A stretch of 64,000 nucleotides of DNA from Algoriphagus mannitolivorans DSM 15301 (lineage in GTDB: Bacteria > Bacteroidota > Bacteroidia > Cytophagales > Cyclobacteriaceae), in the NCBI RefSeq assembly GCF_000429425.1, contig NZ_AUBV01000006.1, forward strand, positions 62,001 to 126,000. Reading direction: 5' to 3'. A program made the translations under genes and the position numbers. The notes beneath the pieces are model-generated. The model did no database searches and was not told the origin of the DNA. It saw only the letters and a list, made by a program, of their open reading frames with translations. This document shows positions 32,793 through 42,420 of this stretch, one piece after another. Position 1 is the first letter of the stretch. Every line of letters starts with the position of its first letter.

Positions 32793-34295
32793 ATGAGTAA
32801 AAAACAATTCTTTCTTGGAATGCTACTGGCCGCTTTTCTTGGAGGAGTTATGGCATTAGCAGGGGTGAGTTTTCTGATCAAGCCCCAAAATGGACAGAGC
32901 TTCGACGAGAAGCAGCAGGCGAGTTTTGTCAACATGCTTTCCGGAGAAAATTTCACGATCCCTGATGGGATTAATTTTGTGGCCTCAGCACAGATGGTCA
33001 CTCCGGCGGTTGTACACGTGAAGAGCCAAGTTGCCTACAGCCCAAGGGCTCAGAGAGATCCGATTCAGGAGTTTTTTGGAATTCCTGATCCCAGAGGAAA
33101 TCAAGGCCAAGGCGGGAGTACTATGCCGATGAGCTCAGGTTCAGGAGTGATTATCTCTTCGGATGGATATATCGTCACGAATAACCACGTGATCGATGGA
33201 GCGACCAAAGTGGACATTTCCCTAGAAAACAACAAAAGATACGAGGCAACCATCATCGGTACAGATCCGACTACGGATTTAGCCTTGTTGAAAATTGAAG
33301 CCAACAATCTACCCTTTGTCAAATTTGGAGATTCTGACAATACCAGAATCGGAGAATGGGTACTTGCGGTAGGCAATCCATTTGATTTGAATTCCACCGT
33401 CACAGCAGGGATCATCTCTGCCAAAGCCAGAAATATCGGGATTCTAAGAGATGTGGAAAACAACCTTCAAATTGAATCTTTCCTTCAAACTGACGCAGTG
33501 GTAAATCCGGGAAATTCAGGGGGAGCATTGGTGAATTTGGCCGGGGAGCTGATTGGGATCAATACGGCTATTGCTACGCGTACAGGAACATTTTCAGGCT
33601 ATTCCTTTGCTGTCCCAAGTACCTTGGTCAAGAAGGTGATGGATGACCTGATGAAATATGGAGCTGTTCAGCGTGGACTTTTGGGAGTAAGTATCCAGAA
33701 CGTCAGTCCTGAATTAGCAGATTTACTGAACAAGAAATTCCCTGTTGAGCAAGGTGTCTATGTGGGTGGAGTGAATGAAAATTCTGCCGGTAAAGAAGCC
33801 GGTATCAAAGAAGGCGATATCATCATCACCATCGATGGTCGGGCCGTCAACAATGTAGCCATGCTTCAAGAAATGGTGGCAAGGAAGCGACCTGGAGATA
33901 AAGTAGAAGTGGAATATATCCGCGATGGAAAAACTTCTAAAACCTCAGCCACTCTCAAGAACTTCTCAGGTGACACCAATATCGTCAAGCGGGAAGCGCC
34001 AAAAGCCTTCACTTTTGGAGGCTTGCAGTTTGAGGATCTTCGTGAAAGTCAAAAACAGCAACTGGAGATTTCCGGTGGAGCTGTGATCAAGTCCAACAGC
34101 AATGAAGCTTGGAGAAAAGCCGGTGCAAGAAATGGCTTTATCATTACCTCGGCAATCGCTGACAACGGTAGAACCAAAATCGGTAGTGCTCAGGAATTAA
34201 TTGACTTCTTGGAAGATCACAGAGGAGAAGAAATCGTCATTTTGGGAATGTTCCCTGATGGTACAGATTATTACTTCGAACTTCAAATCGATTAA
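32793..34295 (+). CDS. Do/DegP-family serine protease (second of two)
   Basis: Read from the ATG at 32793, the protein has 500 residues: a signal or membrane segment (about 6-28), trypsin-like domain and two PDZ domains (about 275-370 and 395-500). The triad is His132 in TNNHVID, Asp162 in TTDLALLK and Ser242 in NPGNSGGAL. An in-frame GTG at 32763 would only add a charged N-terminal tail before the signal and is less likely. It is a paralogue of the protease at 11577-13022, with a longer flexible stretch before the active site. It acts in envelope protein quality control. Confidence 0.93.
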   Translation: MSKKQFFLGMLLAAFLGGVMALAGVSFLIKPQNGQSFDEKQQASFVNMLSGENFTIPDGINFVASAQMVTPAVVHVKSQVAYSPRAQRDPIQEFFGIPDPRGNQGQGGSTMPMSSGSGVIISSDGYIVTNNHVIDGATKVDISLENNKRYEATIIGTDPTTDLALLKIEANNLPFVKFGDSDNTRIGEWVLAVGNPFDLNSTVTAGIISAKARNIGILRDVENNLQIESFLQTDAVVNPGNSGGALVNLAGELIGINTAIATRTGTFSGYSFAVPSTLVKKVMDDLMKYGAVQRGLLGVSIQNVSPELADLLNKKFPVEQGVYVGGVNENSAGKEAGIKEGDIIITIDGRAVNNVAMLQEMVARKRPGDKVEVEYIRDGKTSKTSATLKNFSGDTNIVKREAPKAFTFGGLQFEDLRESQKQQLEISGGAVIKSNSNEAWRKAGARNGFIITSAIADNGRTKIGSAQELIDFLEDHRGEEIVILGMFPDGTDYYFELQID

Positions 34296-34316
34296 GAATT
34301 TATAGAATTCATGAAG

Positions 34317-34342
34317 AGGCCGGTATTTACCGGCCTTTTTTT
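34317..34342 (+). terminator. Terminator after the second DegP-like gene
   Basis: AGGCCGGT and ACCGGCCT pair around ATTT-type loop bases, followed by a run of Ts. Confidence 0.88.
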
Positions 34343-34387
34343 GTGCTAAAATTTTGTACTTTCCTCCTGCCTTAACCCCATAACCTT

Positions 34388-35665
34388 ATGAAAACAAGAT
34401 CTTTATTACTAATACTTTTCGTCCTTGGCTTTTCCACAGAGCTCTTTTCCCAAACCCTATCCACTTCAGTCAATTCCTCTGTACCTGGAATTTCCAAAGA
34501 AAGACTGGGGAAGCTGGATGCAATGCTGGATGAAGCTATTCTAAAAGACCAAGTGCCTGGTTTGGTAGCCATGGTGGTGAAAAACGGGCAAGTAGTTTAT
34601 CATGCAGCTAAAGGATTTTCGGATGTGGAAAGCGGGAAAGCCATGGAGAAAAACTCAATTTTCCGGATTGCTTCCCAAACCAAGGCGATCACTTCCACGG
34701 CAGTGATGATCCTTTGGGAAGAAGGGAAATTCCGTCTGGATGATCCTATTTCCAAATACATTCCTGAGTTCAAAAATCCTCAAGTACTGAATACTTTTCG
34801 CTATGCAGATACGACTTATACAACAAAATCAAGCTCCAAGGAAATCACCATCAGGCATCTCTTGACCCATACCTCAGGCTTGGGCTATGGGGTCATTGAC
34901 GGGGATGAACGAATGCGAATGATTTACCACAAGGCTGGAGTCACTGACCTTTTTACCACAGAAAATATTACAATCAAAGAAAGTGTCATGAGGCTTGCGA
35001 AGCTGCCACTGCACCATGAACCTGGCGTGAAATATACTTATAGCGAAGGATTGGATGTGTTGGGTTATTTCATAGAAGTGGTGTCGGGAATGCCCTTTGA
35101 TCAGTTTTTGAAGACCCGAATCTTTGATCCTTTGGGAATGAACGATACCCGGTTTTATTTAAATGACATCCAAGTTCCGAGATTGGTTACGGTACATACA
35201 AGAAAAGAAGGCAAATGGGCTCCTTTTCCGGTGACTTTTTACGATCCTGCTTATCCCAAAACAGGGGCTAAGACTTTTTTCTCAGGTGGAGCCGGGCTAT
35301 CCAGCACCACCGAGGATTATGCTCGGTTTTTACAGATGTACCTCAATGGAGGAATCTACAATGGCAAAAGGATCTTGAGTCCCCCTACCATTCAGACAAT
35401 CATGACCAACCAAGTAGGGGATCTGCTGGGCGATGGAGGAAAAGACTATGGACTAGCCTTTGGATTAGTCGATGAAAAAGGAGTTCAGCTTGGAGGGATT
35501 GGTAGTCTTGGAACTTTTGACTGGGGAGGCTATTTCAACACCCAATATTTTGCAGATCCAAAGACGGGAATCATCGGCTTGATCTTTAAGCAGACCTCTG
35601 GAGCCGGAAACGGGGATGAGACAGGCTGGAAGTTTAGACAAATGGTGTTTAGCCTGGTGGAATAG
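34388..35665 (+). CDS. Secreted class C beta-lactamase-like serine hydrolase (EstB-like)
   Basis: The 425-residue protein has a signal peptide ending LFSQ near 22. The active-site SxxK is S96-Q-T-K99 and the second motif is Y218-S-E. A WGGYFNT stretch near the C-terminus resembles the WGG of EstB-type esterases rather than the KTG of true beta-lactamases. It probably hydrolyses esters or D-Ala-containing peptides in the periplasm. Resistance to beta-lactams cannot be inferred. It stands alone between a terminator and a convergent MFS gene. Confidence 0.88.
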   Translation: MKTRSLLLILFVLGFSTELFSQTLSTSVNSSVPGISKERLGKLDAMLDEAILKDQVPGLVAMVVKNGQVVYHAAKGFSDVESGKAMEKNSIFRIASQTKAITSTAVMILWEEGKFRLDDPISKYIPEFKNPQVLNTFRYADTTYTTKSSSKEITIRHLLTHTSGLGYGVIDGDERMRMIYHKAGVTDLFTTENITIKESVMRLAKLPLHHEPGVKYTYSEGLDVLGYFIEVVSGMPFDQFLKTRIFDPLGMNDTRFYLNDIQVPRLVTVHTRKEGKWAPFPVTFYDPAYPKTGAKTFFSGGAGLSSTTEDYARFLQMYLNGGIYNGKRILSPPTIQTIMTNQVGDLLGDGGKDYGLAFGLVDEKGVQLGGIGSLGTFDWGGYFNTQYFADPKTGIIGLIFKQTSGAGNGDETGWKFRQMVFSLVE

Positions 35666-35788
35666 AGTTGATTTATGGGGAAGAAAGTTATTTGAGTGAT
35701 CAGTCTCAGTGATCAGAGGCAGTTTCTGTGTCCAGTTTTAGGATAAAGGTCCAAAGCCTTAAACCTGGTATTTTGATTATTTAGTTTA

Positions 35789-37186
35789 CTATTCCGCCTT
35801 TAGATTTTCTCCGTCTTTAAAGTGCAGTCGTCTGAAAACCAGTGCCGAGAGCATGGTTAGGGTTCCTATGATTAAAAAAGTAAAGCGAAATGCCCAATGG
35901 ATTTCATCTTGGCTTAATCCCAAGTCCCCCCGGAACATTTTCAAAACAATCAAGCCAAATGCAACTCCAAAACCAATTGCCAACTGCTGATTGACCGAAA
36001 GTAGGGAGTTTCCACTACTGGTTTGGTAAGGTCTTAGATCCGCGATGGCGATGGAATTCATTGAGGTAAACTGAATAGAATTAAAAAAACCAATGACCAA
36101 AATTATCGGCAGGTGCCAATAGATGGATTTGTCCAGACCGGGGATGGAAAAACTGCATATCAGTAGCCCGATGATAAAGGTATTGGTCATCAATGTGGAC
36201 CGATAGCCAAACTTGTTCAAGATTCGGATGACTACAGATTTACCCAGCATGGCTGTCAAAGCCATGGGAGCTAGCATCCAGCCGGAAACTACAGCGGACT
36301 CTTGATAGGCTATTTGAATCATCAAAGGTAAAAGCAGAGGCACCGAGGAAATTCCGAGTCTGGTAGCCAAATTCCCCAAAATACCCACCCGAAAGGTCCG
36401 GACTTGAAAAAGATCCAAAGGGAAAATGGGTTCTTCTTCTTTTCGGGCATGCCGATAATAATAAACCAACAAAAGGAAGCCCAAGGCCAATCCCAAAAGG
36501 AGCGGAGTGGTCTGGACTGAATTGCCTAATAGTTCTAAAGTAATGGAAAGGATAAACGTGGCTGCAGCAAAGATCAGGAAGCCCTTTAGGTCAAAGCCAA
36601 CGGATTTTTGACGGAAGTCCGGAAGGTAAATTAGACTGAGAATGATTCCCAAGAATGCAATGGGTAGGTTGATCAGAAAGATCCAATGCCAAGAAGCATA
36701 ATCCACCAAATACCCACCTACCAAAGGTCCTAAGATTGGACCGATGAGTGCCGGGACAATGGCATAATTCATGGCCTGAACAAGCTCATTTTTCGGAAAA
36801 GATTTGATCAGAGTTAGCCTTCCCACAGGAGTCATCATACTTCCACCGACCCCTTGAATGACTCTGGAGATAACCAGTTGGTTGAGGTTTTGGGACAAGG
36901 AGCAAAACAAGGATCCCAAAGCGAAAAGCGTCAAAGCTCCGATAAAGATCTTTTTGGTTCCAAATCGGTCCGCCATAAATCCGCTGATTGGCATAAGCAG
37001 GGCAACCGTCAACACGTAGCTGATGATGGCATTCTGCATATTTAGCGGAGATTCTTCCAAGTCCTCCGCAATGGCTGGCAGAGAAGTATTCAAAATCGTA
37101 GAATCCAGCATCAACATAAAAATCGCCGTGGCCAAAATGACGGGAAGAATTCTTTTGTTCCTAATGCTTAATTCCGTTGAATTCAT
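35789..37186 (-). CDS. MFS transporter, DHA2 (EmrB/QacA-like) family
   Basis: The 465-residue protein has about 14 membrane segments. It shows LDSTILNTSLPAIAEDL near 27-43, the DRFGTKK loop near 70 and RVIQGVGGSMMTPVGR near 107-122, all typical of the 14-helix drug:H+ antiporters. It would export toxic compounds with proton motive force. No adjacent membrane-fusion protein or outer-membrane factor is encoded, so it may act alone in the inner membrane. Substrate is unknown. Confidence 0.9.
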   Translation of the reverse strand: MNSTELSIRNKRILPVILATAIFMLMLDSTILNTSLPAIAEDLEESPLNMQNAIISYVLTVALLMPISGFMADRFGTKKIFIGALTLFALGSLFCSLSQNLNQLVISRVIQGVGGSMMTPVGRLTLIKSFPKNELVQAMNYAIVPALIGPILGPLVGGYLVDYASWHWIFLINLPIAFLGIILSLIYLPDFRQKSVGFDLKGFLIFAAATFILSITLELLGNSVQTTPLLLGLALGFLLLVYYYRHARKEEEPIFPLDLFQVRTFRVGILGNLATRLGISSVPLLLPLMIQIAYQESAVVSGWMLAPMALTAMLGKSVVIRILNKFGYRSTLMTNTFIIGLLICSFSIPGLDKSIYWHLPIILVIGFFNSIQFTSMNSIAIADLRPYQTSSGNSLLSVNQQLAIGFGVAFGLIVLKMFRGDLGLSQDEIHWAFRFTFLIIGTLTMLSALVFRRLHFKDGENLKAE

Positions 37187-37271
37187 TCGAAATCTCTATA
37201 AAAATGGTGTTTAGCGGTATCGTAAAAAAAGGAAATAAACCCGCATTCGGTTCATTTCCCTTCTAGATTAT

Positions 37272-38219
37272 TCAATTCCTCATTTGAGCTTTTTTTAAAA
37301 TCTCTGCCAACTCTGTGGCACATCCCCAAGCTACGGTGAAGCCTGCTCCTCCATGCCCGTAATTATGAAAGACATTCGGGAAATCGGGGTCGAATTCAAA
37401 TCGGACTGCACTTCTTTTGGGACGGAGACCAACAATAATTTCTAAGAGCTTTGGATCCGAGTTTATTCCAAAACCTTTCAGGCGAGTCAGGATTCGAGTG
37501 GTGTCTTCTGGATCTATTTCCTCATTCCAATCGTCTTCATAGTCAGTTCCGCCGATCACACAATCTTGACTTCTTTGGATGATGTAAGAGAGAGCTCCTT
37601 TACGGGTGGGATCAGCAAAGGAGGGGACATCCAGTTTTTCGACTCTTAGAATCTGACCGCGCATCGGGTGAAGGTCCCGGTCCTTACAGATTATTTTGGC
37701 TCCCAAACCTGTACAGTTTATCACCCATCCATCCAAAGCTGCCAATTCGGAAAGACTGGAAATTGTTTTTTGCTCAAAAGTACCTCCCTGTGCAAGGAAT
37801 TTTTCCAATAAATAGGGGAGATAGAGTGGAGGCTCAGCTAAGGGGACTTCAGCGATAAATCCTTTTTCCATTCCCATGGGAAGTTCCTCTTGAGTAGCTT
37901 TTCGGACCGTGCCTTTTGGTAATTCATTGACCCATTCTTCTTTTTTTTCATCCGTGTAGGCATTCAAAAATGGAATGAAAGAGACCCCTGCTGCAATTCC
38001 TTCCTCAGACTTGTACCGATGATAGGCTGTTGCTGCCCAAAGACTGGATTTGTCTTTGGGTTCGATGGCATAGGGAAACCAAACGGCTCCGACTTTACGG
38101 GAAAGGGTAGATTCCCATTGGTCTTTTGCCAAAATCCGGACGGTGAATCCAGATTCCTGCAAAGCGATTGCTGCAGTCAAACCAATAATTCCAGAACCTA
38201 CGACGGTGACTTTTTGCAT
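37272..38219 (-). CDS. FAD-dependent D-amino-acid-oxidase-like enzyme (DAO family)
   Basis: The 315-residue cytoplasmic protein begins with the FAD-binding GSGIIG at 8-13. It ends with the DAO hallmarks GLRPKRSAVRFE near 264-275 and NYGHGGAGFTVAWG near 286-299. It likely oxidises an amine or D-amino acid to an imino acid with release of H2O2 or reduction of another acceptor. The exact substrate is not readable. It lies downstream of a DUF2200 and a gamma-glutamylcyclotransferase-like gene in the same direction, 61 bases apart. Confidence 0.85.
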   Translation of the reverse strand: MQKVTVVGSGIIGLTAAIALQESGFTVRILAKDQWESTLSRKVGAVWFPYAIEPKDKSSLWAATAYHRYKSEEGIAAGVSFIPFLNAYTDEKKEEWVNELPKGTVRKATQEELPMGMEKGFIAEVPLAEPPLYLPYLLEKFLAQGGTFEQKTISSLSELAALDGWVINCTGLGAKIICKDRDLHPMRGQILRVEKLDVPSFADPTRKGALSYIIQRSQDCVIGGTDYEDDWNEEIDPEDTTRILTRLKGFGINSDPKLLEIIVGLRPKRSAVRFEFDPDFPNVFHNYGHGGAGFTVAWGCATELAEILKKAQMRN

Positions 38220-38280
38220 GAAAATTCAATGGGTTTTCAGAAAGATTTAATAATGGATTTTCTCTTAAGCTTGCTTAAAA

Positions 38281-38646
38281 TCATCCCTGACGTAAGATCT
38301 TTTCCATTTTTTTCCCTTTGGCCAATTCATCCACAAGTTTGTCCAGATACCTCACCTTCTGGGTCAAAGGGTTTTCGATTTCTTCTACCCGGTATCCACA
38401 GATGACCCCAGTGATCAAAGATGCATTGGGGTGGAGATTGGCCTTTTCAAAAAACTGCGAAAAGGTGGCTTTTTCCTGAATCAATTTCTCAAGGTCTTGG
38501 GCAGAAAATCCAGTAAGCCAAGTGATGACTTCATGAAGCTCGTCCACCGTTCTGCCTTTCTTTTCAACTTTGGCGACATAGTGAGGATAAACTGATCCGA
38601 AGCTCATATCCGCAATTCTTTGGTCTGTTGTGCTTGAATTTTTCAT
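38281..38646 (-). CDS. DUF2200 family protein
   Basis: The 121-residue protein matches DUF2200 along its whole length, with [20 protein letters not shown] near 14-33, WLTGF near 43-47, [15 protein letters not shown] near 78-92 and [15 protein letters not shown] near 99-113. The function of the family is unknown. It is cytoplasmic by composition. Its start codon overlaps the stop of the upstream gamma-glutamylcyclotransferase-like gene by four bases, so both are co-translated. Confidence 0.88.
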   Translation of the reverse strand: MKNSSTTDQRIADMSFGSVYPHYVAKVEKKGRTVDELHEVITWLTGFSAQDLEKLIQEKATFSQFFEKANLHPNASLITGVICGYRVEEIENPLTQKVRYLDKLVDELAKGKKMEKILRQG

Positions 38647-39380
38647 GGGTCTATGGGGTATTTCTTTTTTAACTCTTCAAATATTTCCACCGGAGGATTG
38701 ATCCAGGGCAATTGTAAGTTTTCCTGAATGATGTTAGGTGAAACCGGGTCAGTGCTTTGGTAATACTCTGCTTCAAAATCTTTTCCCCAATATTCAAAAG
38801 CATCCAAGATGATCTCCCAATAGCTTTGTTCGATGATGTTATGGGTGTAGTCATCCGTAGGCTCGGCATAAAAATCAGGATGTGCTTTATATGCAAAGAC
38901 CGGCCCTCCTTTTACCTCGTATTCCTGTATCAAATCCGTGACCTCAAATCGCTCATACCCTAATTCCCAACTGTCATAGGTTGGAAGATCTTCCAAAGGA
39001 ACAATATACAGCACTCCATTGAGCATGGTGTTTGGGCTTTGTCGGATATTCAGGAAAAGTAAGTTTTTGGGGACGATCGTGTCGCCATTCACCAAGATTG
39101 CGGATCGGTAGAATTCTCCATTAGGAGTAAAACCCGGAATGGTGGTCGGCAGCACAAAACTCCAGGAGCGCTTGTAGCCTAGGATATGTGCTGGTAAAAA
39201 TGGGCCGTCATAGGATTCCTCCAAAAGCCCGGTTTCAATCAGCTTTTTGGACATCAGCGAACCATAGCCAAACATGCCTACATGTCCTTCTGGAATGACA
39301 AAGGTCTTTTTGGATTCTTTGCAGCCGAGTAGAATCAAAATCAAGGACAGGTGAAGGAATGCTTTGGATAGTATTTTCAT
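38643..39380 (-). CDS. Gamma-glutamylcyclotransferase-like lipoprotein
   Basis: The 245-residue protein has a lipobox ending LLGC with the Cys near residue 20. It then carries the GFYGSL-type motif as [10 protein letters not shown] near 37-46, with a Trp/Tyr-rich core that fits the GGCT-like barrel fold. A soluble GGCT makes 5-oxoproline from gamma-glutamyl amino acids; a lipoprotein version would act in the envelope, and its substrate is unknown. It overlaps the DUF2200 gene and is the first gene of a short leftward operon. Confidence 0.65.
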   Translation of the reverse strand: MKILSKAFLHLSLILILLGCKESKKTFVIPEGHVGMFGYGSLMSKKLIETGLLEESYDGPFLPAHILGYKRSWSFVLPTTIPGFTPNGEFYRSAILVNGDTIVPKNLLFLNIRQSPNTMLNGVLYIVPLEDLPTYDSWELGYERFEVTDLIQEYEVKGGPVFAYKAHPDFYAEPTDDYTHNIIEQSYWEIILDAFEYWGKDFEAEYYQSTDPVSPNIIQENLQLPWINPPVEIFEELKKKYPIDP

Positions 39381-39481
39381 CGGAAAAAATAATATGCTGG
39401 ATTAGATGGGAGTAGGATTCTAAGTTACTTTTTTTTGAATAAACCCTTGTTGAATTAAATGATCAGTTTGTATTTTTTGGG

Positions 39482-40318
39482 ATGGAATTATCGATCACAG
39501 ACACTCGACTTTTTGGTGAAATCGTCACTTTTAATCATGAGAAACATTTTGGTTTCATTAGGACGCAGGAGGGGGAGAGCTATTTCTTCTATCAGTCTGA
39601 GGAAAACTTCATGGTAGATATGGAGGAAGGACTGATTTTGAAACGATACTATGCGAATGTCGGAGATATTGTGTCCTTTTGCCTTAGGCCTAACTTTCGG
39701 GAGGATGATCCCCCAGTGGCTGCTGGCTTGATCAGAATGGGAAATTTTCACCGGCTGAACATGATCCGGATGGGTAAAAAGCAGGACTGTTTAATAGGGA
39801 CCCTTTTGGCTTTTGGAAAGACCTTCAGGATCCGTCATCGGGAAACCAAAGCTTTGGTAAATGTGGTTTTGAGTCCGTCCTCCAAGGATCCAGAACAATG
39901 GCTCACCGAAAAACTGGGTTGCTGGGTGAAGTTTAAGCTTACCCATAATGAGGATGAAGAAAAGGTCAATGCCTATGTAATGGGTATTCCTATTCGAAAT
40001 GGAGTGAAGAGGTTATTGATCAAAATGGAAGCTGGCGAGTTGGTTCAAGGAAAGGTAGTTCACCGATCCAATGCAGGCATCACATTATTTCTCTCAGATC
40101 ATTACCTCAATGGAAATCTGAGTATCAAGTCAGCTACCACTCCTGAGGAGATCGCTTATTTCGAAAATATCAAAATGGGGCAAATGGTCAGTGCCTACCC
40201 CATTGAATACAATTTTGAAAAGGGTTTGGTCAAAATGGACTTTTTTAGACCAAGAGAATCAACAGAAATTCCAATAGAAATTCAGGTTTCTGAGGACCTG
40301 GAACTCCAGTTTGAATAG
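39482..40318 (+). CDS. Cold-shock-domain protein with extra OB/S1-like region
   Basis: The 278-residue protein has a cold-shock-like domain at about 11-88: GEIVTFNHEKHFGFI carries an RNP1-like HFGFI and ESYFFYQ replaces RNP2. A second beta-rich region follows (about 103-165). A third segment (about 180-250) resembles an S1 RNA-binding domain: LVQGKVVHRSNAGITLFLSD with a later GQMVSAYPIEYNFEKG. It probably binds RNA. The complete architecture is not one I recognise. It stands alone, and its 63-residue cousin is encoded at 29289-29480. Confidence 0.6.
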   Translation: MELSITDTRLFGEIVTFNHEKHFGFIRTQEGESYFFYQSEENFMVDMEEGLILKRYYANVGDIVSFCLRPNFREDDPPVAAGLIRMGNFHRLNMIRMGKKQDCLIGTLLAFGKTFRIRHRETKALVNVVLSPSSKDPEQWLTEKLGCWVKFKLTHNEDEEKVNAYVMGIPIRNGVKRLLIKMEAGELVQGKVVHRSNAGITLFLSDHYLNGNLSIKSATTPEEIAYFENIKMGQMVSAYPIEYNFEKGLVKMDFFRPRESTEIPIEIQVSEDLELQFE

Positions 40319-40345
40319 TGGGTTTTCTGAGCTACAAGGATCGGT

Positions 40346-41287
40346 TCAATCCCTAAAAAGCCGAATCCAATCCTGCTCAGCTGCGACATAGCCGAAGGAA
40401 GCAAAGGAGTTTGTCTCAAGCAGGCCTTCCATCAAGTTTTTGGCCAATGCGGTATCCCCGTGGTACAAATACCAATTAGCAACTCCATAGCGAACCGCAT
40501 CATTGGAAGGATTGCCTCCCGGGCCTTGCTGAATCAGGGAATCCACCGGGATCCATCCCTTGTATAGCCTACAAAGGTCTGCATAGCTTTGGTTTTCTAT
40601 GACTGTAGAGTCTCCGTGGATTGGCGCCAAAAGTGAATCGGCTTTTGACGGATTGCCCATTCGCTGCTGAATCATGTAGAGCCAATGGGTACTGGAGACG
40701 ATGTTGTCATAGTGACTTCCACTGTCCCGGCATTTCAGATAGGCTTGGTATGCTTTTTCATAATCCCCCACGAGGTAGTAAGCTAAGCCAAGATGGTAAT
40801 AGATATTTCCATGAAGGGAACTGACTGGGATATTCAAGGCATTTGGCATGCCGTCTGGCTCGATTTCGTTAGGAGTTCCTTGGATTAGCTCGGCAGCTTT
40901 TTCCAAGTCTGCGATGGCTTTGTCAAATTGCCGTACGGAAATGTATCGATGACCTCGATGGCGGTAAAGCTTAGGCTCCGAGGGAAATTTTTCGATTCCT
41001 TTGGAAAATATCGCTATAGCCTGTTGGTATTGCCCCAAGTAGGCAGTCCGGCGTCCATACCAAATCAATGCCTCCAGATCTTCTGGATTTGACTCGTAGG
41101 CAGCTTTGGCTTCTTGGAATTGGGAAAGGGCTTTTTCAGACGGAGCAGGAATGGAATATTCTTTTCCCAGTGCGGTAACAAAGACCGAATCCGTGGCAGG
41201 AAAATCCCCCATTGATTCTGTGGTAGGCTGATTACAGGCCCAGGAAAGAGCAGAAAAAAGCAGTAGGCAAGAAAGGGTTCTTTTCAT
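40346..41287 (-). CDS. TPR lipoprotein
   Basis: The 313-residue protein has a leader ending LSWAC with the lipid Cys near residue 18. Tetratricopeptide repeats cover about 60-200 (ALIWYGRRTAYLGQYQQAIAI, PKLYRHRGHRYISVRQFDKA, GNIYYHLGLAYYLVGDYEKA). It is likely an envelope scaffold. No catalytic motif is visible. Neighbours do not suggest a partner. Confidence 0.75.
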   Translation of the reverse strand: MKRTLSCLLLFSALSWACNQPTTESMGDFPATDSVFVTALGKEYSIPAPSEKALSQFQEAKAAYESNPEDLEALIWYGRRTAYLGQYQQAIAIFSKGIEKFPSEPKLYRHRGHRYISVRQFDKAIADLEKAAELIQGTPNEIEPDGMPNALNIPVSSLHGNIYYHLGLAYYLVGDYEKAYQAYLKCRDSGSHYDNIVSSTHWLYMIQQRMGNPSKADSLLAPIHGDSTVIENQSYADLCRLYKGWIPVDSLIQQGPGGNPSNDAVRYGVANWYLYHGDTALAKNLMEGLLETNSFASFGYVAAEQDWIRLFRD

Positions 41288-41358
41288 AGTGGGGGAGAAT
41301 TACTTCAGTGAAAAATAAGCTTTTCCAGTATTTATGTGTTCTGACAACAGACGTTTCT

Positions 41359-42177
41359 CTAAAGTTTTTTGAGATTTTCCACATCAATTTTGAAAAGTTC
41401 AGCGGCATTTTGCCAGAGAATCAAATCTTTTTTCTCCTGGGTAAGGTCAAGTTGATGGATGAATTTCAAATAGGAACCCATGTTTGAAATCGGCCAGTCT
41501 GTTCCGTAAAGCAAGTATTTCGGATTTCCTGCATAGGTGATCATCTGCTCGATTTCATGCTTCATAAACCGTTCAAACTTTTCAGAAAAGTTGCCTAAAA
41601 CAAGTCCTGAAATGTCAGAATAGACATATTGGTTTTTGTAAACCACTTCCATGCAGTCCTTGATCCATGGATTTCCCAGATGGCAAATCACGATTTTCAA
41701 TTTTGGATAATCTACCGCCAGATCATCAATCTGCAAGGGGTGGGAATATTTCACCCGGCCCGTAGGAGCGTAGGTGTCACCGGAGTGAAACATGACGGGG
41801 ACATCGTATTCGATTGCCATTTCATACCAGACTTTCAATCGGCTGTCATTGGGATAAAAAGGTTCGTATCCGGGATAGAACTTCAGTCCTTTGACCAGCC
41901 CACTTTCAAGATATTCTCCGATTTGTCTGATATCCCAGTGGTTGTAGTGCAAGAAGCTAATTCCAGCTACTACGCCCAGATTATCCCGGTGTGAGATTGC
42001 TTCTACCACTTTTTGAGTGCTGGGCCGGTGTTCGTTGACTTTGTAAGAAGTTAATACCAAGGAGTAGTCCACTTCATTTTCTGCCATATTTTCCAGAAGC
42101 AGGTCCAGGCAATCTTCCAGGGATTTGACTCTGTCTTCATGATAATTATTGATATGGGTATGAACGTCTATAATCAT
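41359..42177 (-). CDS. Amidohydrolase family 2 protein
   Basis: The 272-residue TIM-barrel-type protein has the metal motif H6-T-H8 at the N-terminus, FHSGDTY near 130, a conserved CHLGNPWI near 165 and YGTDWPISN near 225-233, as in Amidohydro_2 enzymes. It would hydrolyse or decarboxylate a small substrate using one divalent metal. The substrate is not readable. It lies alone, 71 bases downstream of nothing on its strand and divergent from the GH92 gene. Confidence 0.8.
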   Translation of the reverse strand: MIIDVHTHINNYHEDRVKSLEDCLDLLLENMAENEVDYSLVLTSYKVNEHRPSTQKVVEAISHRDNLGVVAGISFLHYNHWDIRQIGEYLESGLVKGLKFYPGYEPFYPNDSRLKVWYEMAIEYDVPVMFHSGDTYAPTGRVKYSHPLQIDDLAVDYPKLKIVICHLGNPWIKDCMEVVYKNQYVYSDISGLVLGNFSEKFERFMKHEIEQMITYAGNPKYLLYGTDWPISNMGSYLKFIHQLDLTQEKKDLILWQNAAELFKIDVENLKKL

Positions 42178-42420
42178 TGAGAATAAGTATTAAATGTTAA
42201 AATAGGATTGAGTGATGCCGGAACTACTAGATTAACCAAAAATCAACCATAATTCCAAATCTGCGAGAACTTAGGGCCGATGCGTCTTTTGTTTATTTCT
42301 TGTTCTTTACAAAAACGATTGCGTAAAAACACCTTCAAATTTCACTCTTTGGAGATCAAGAAGGTTTGTTTTCTGGATTTTTGAATCTTACTTCAAGAAT
42401 CAACTCCGCTGATATTCACT

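Noticed and set aside
34388..35665. Beta-lactam resistance gene
   Set aside because: The SxxK and YxE motifs fit the family, but the C-terminal WGG resembles EstB-type esterases, so resistance is not supported.
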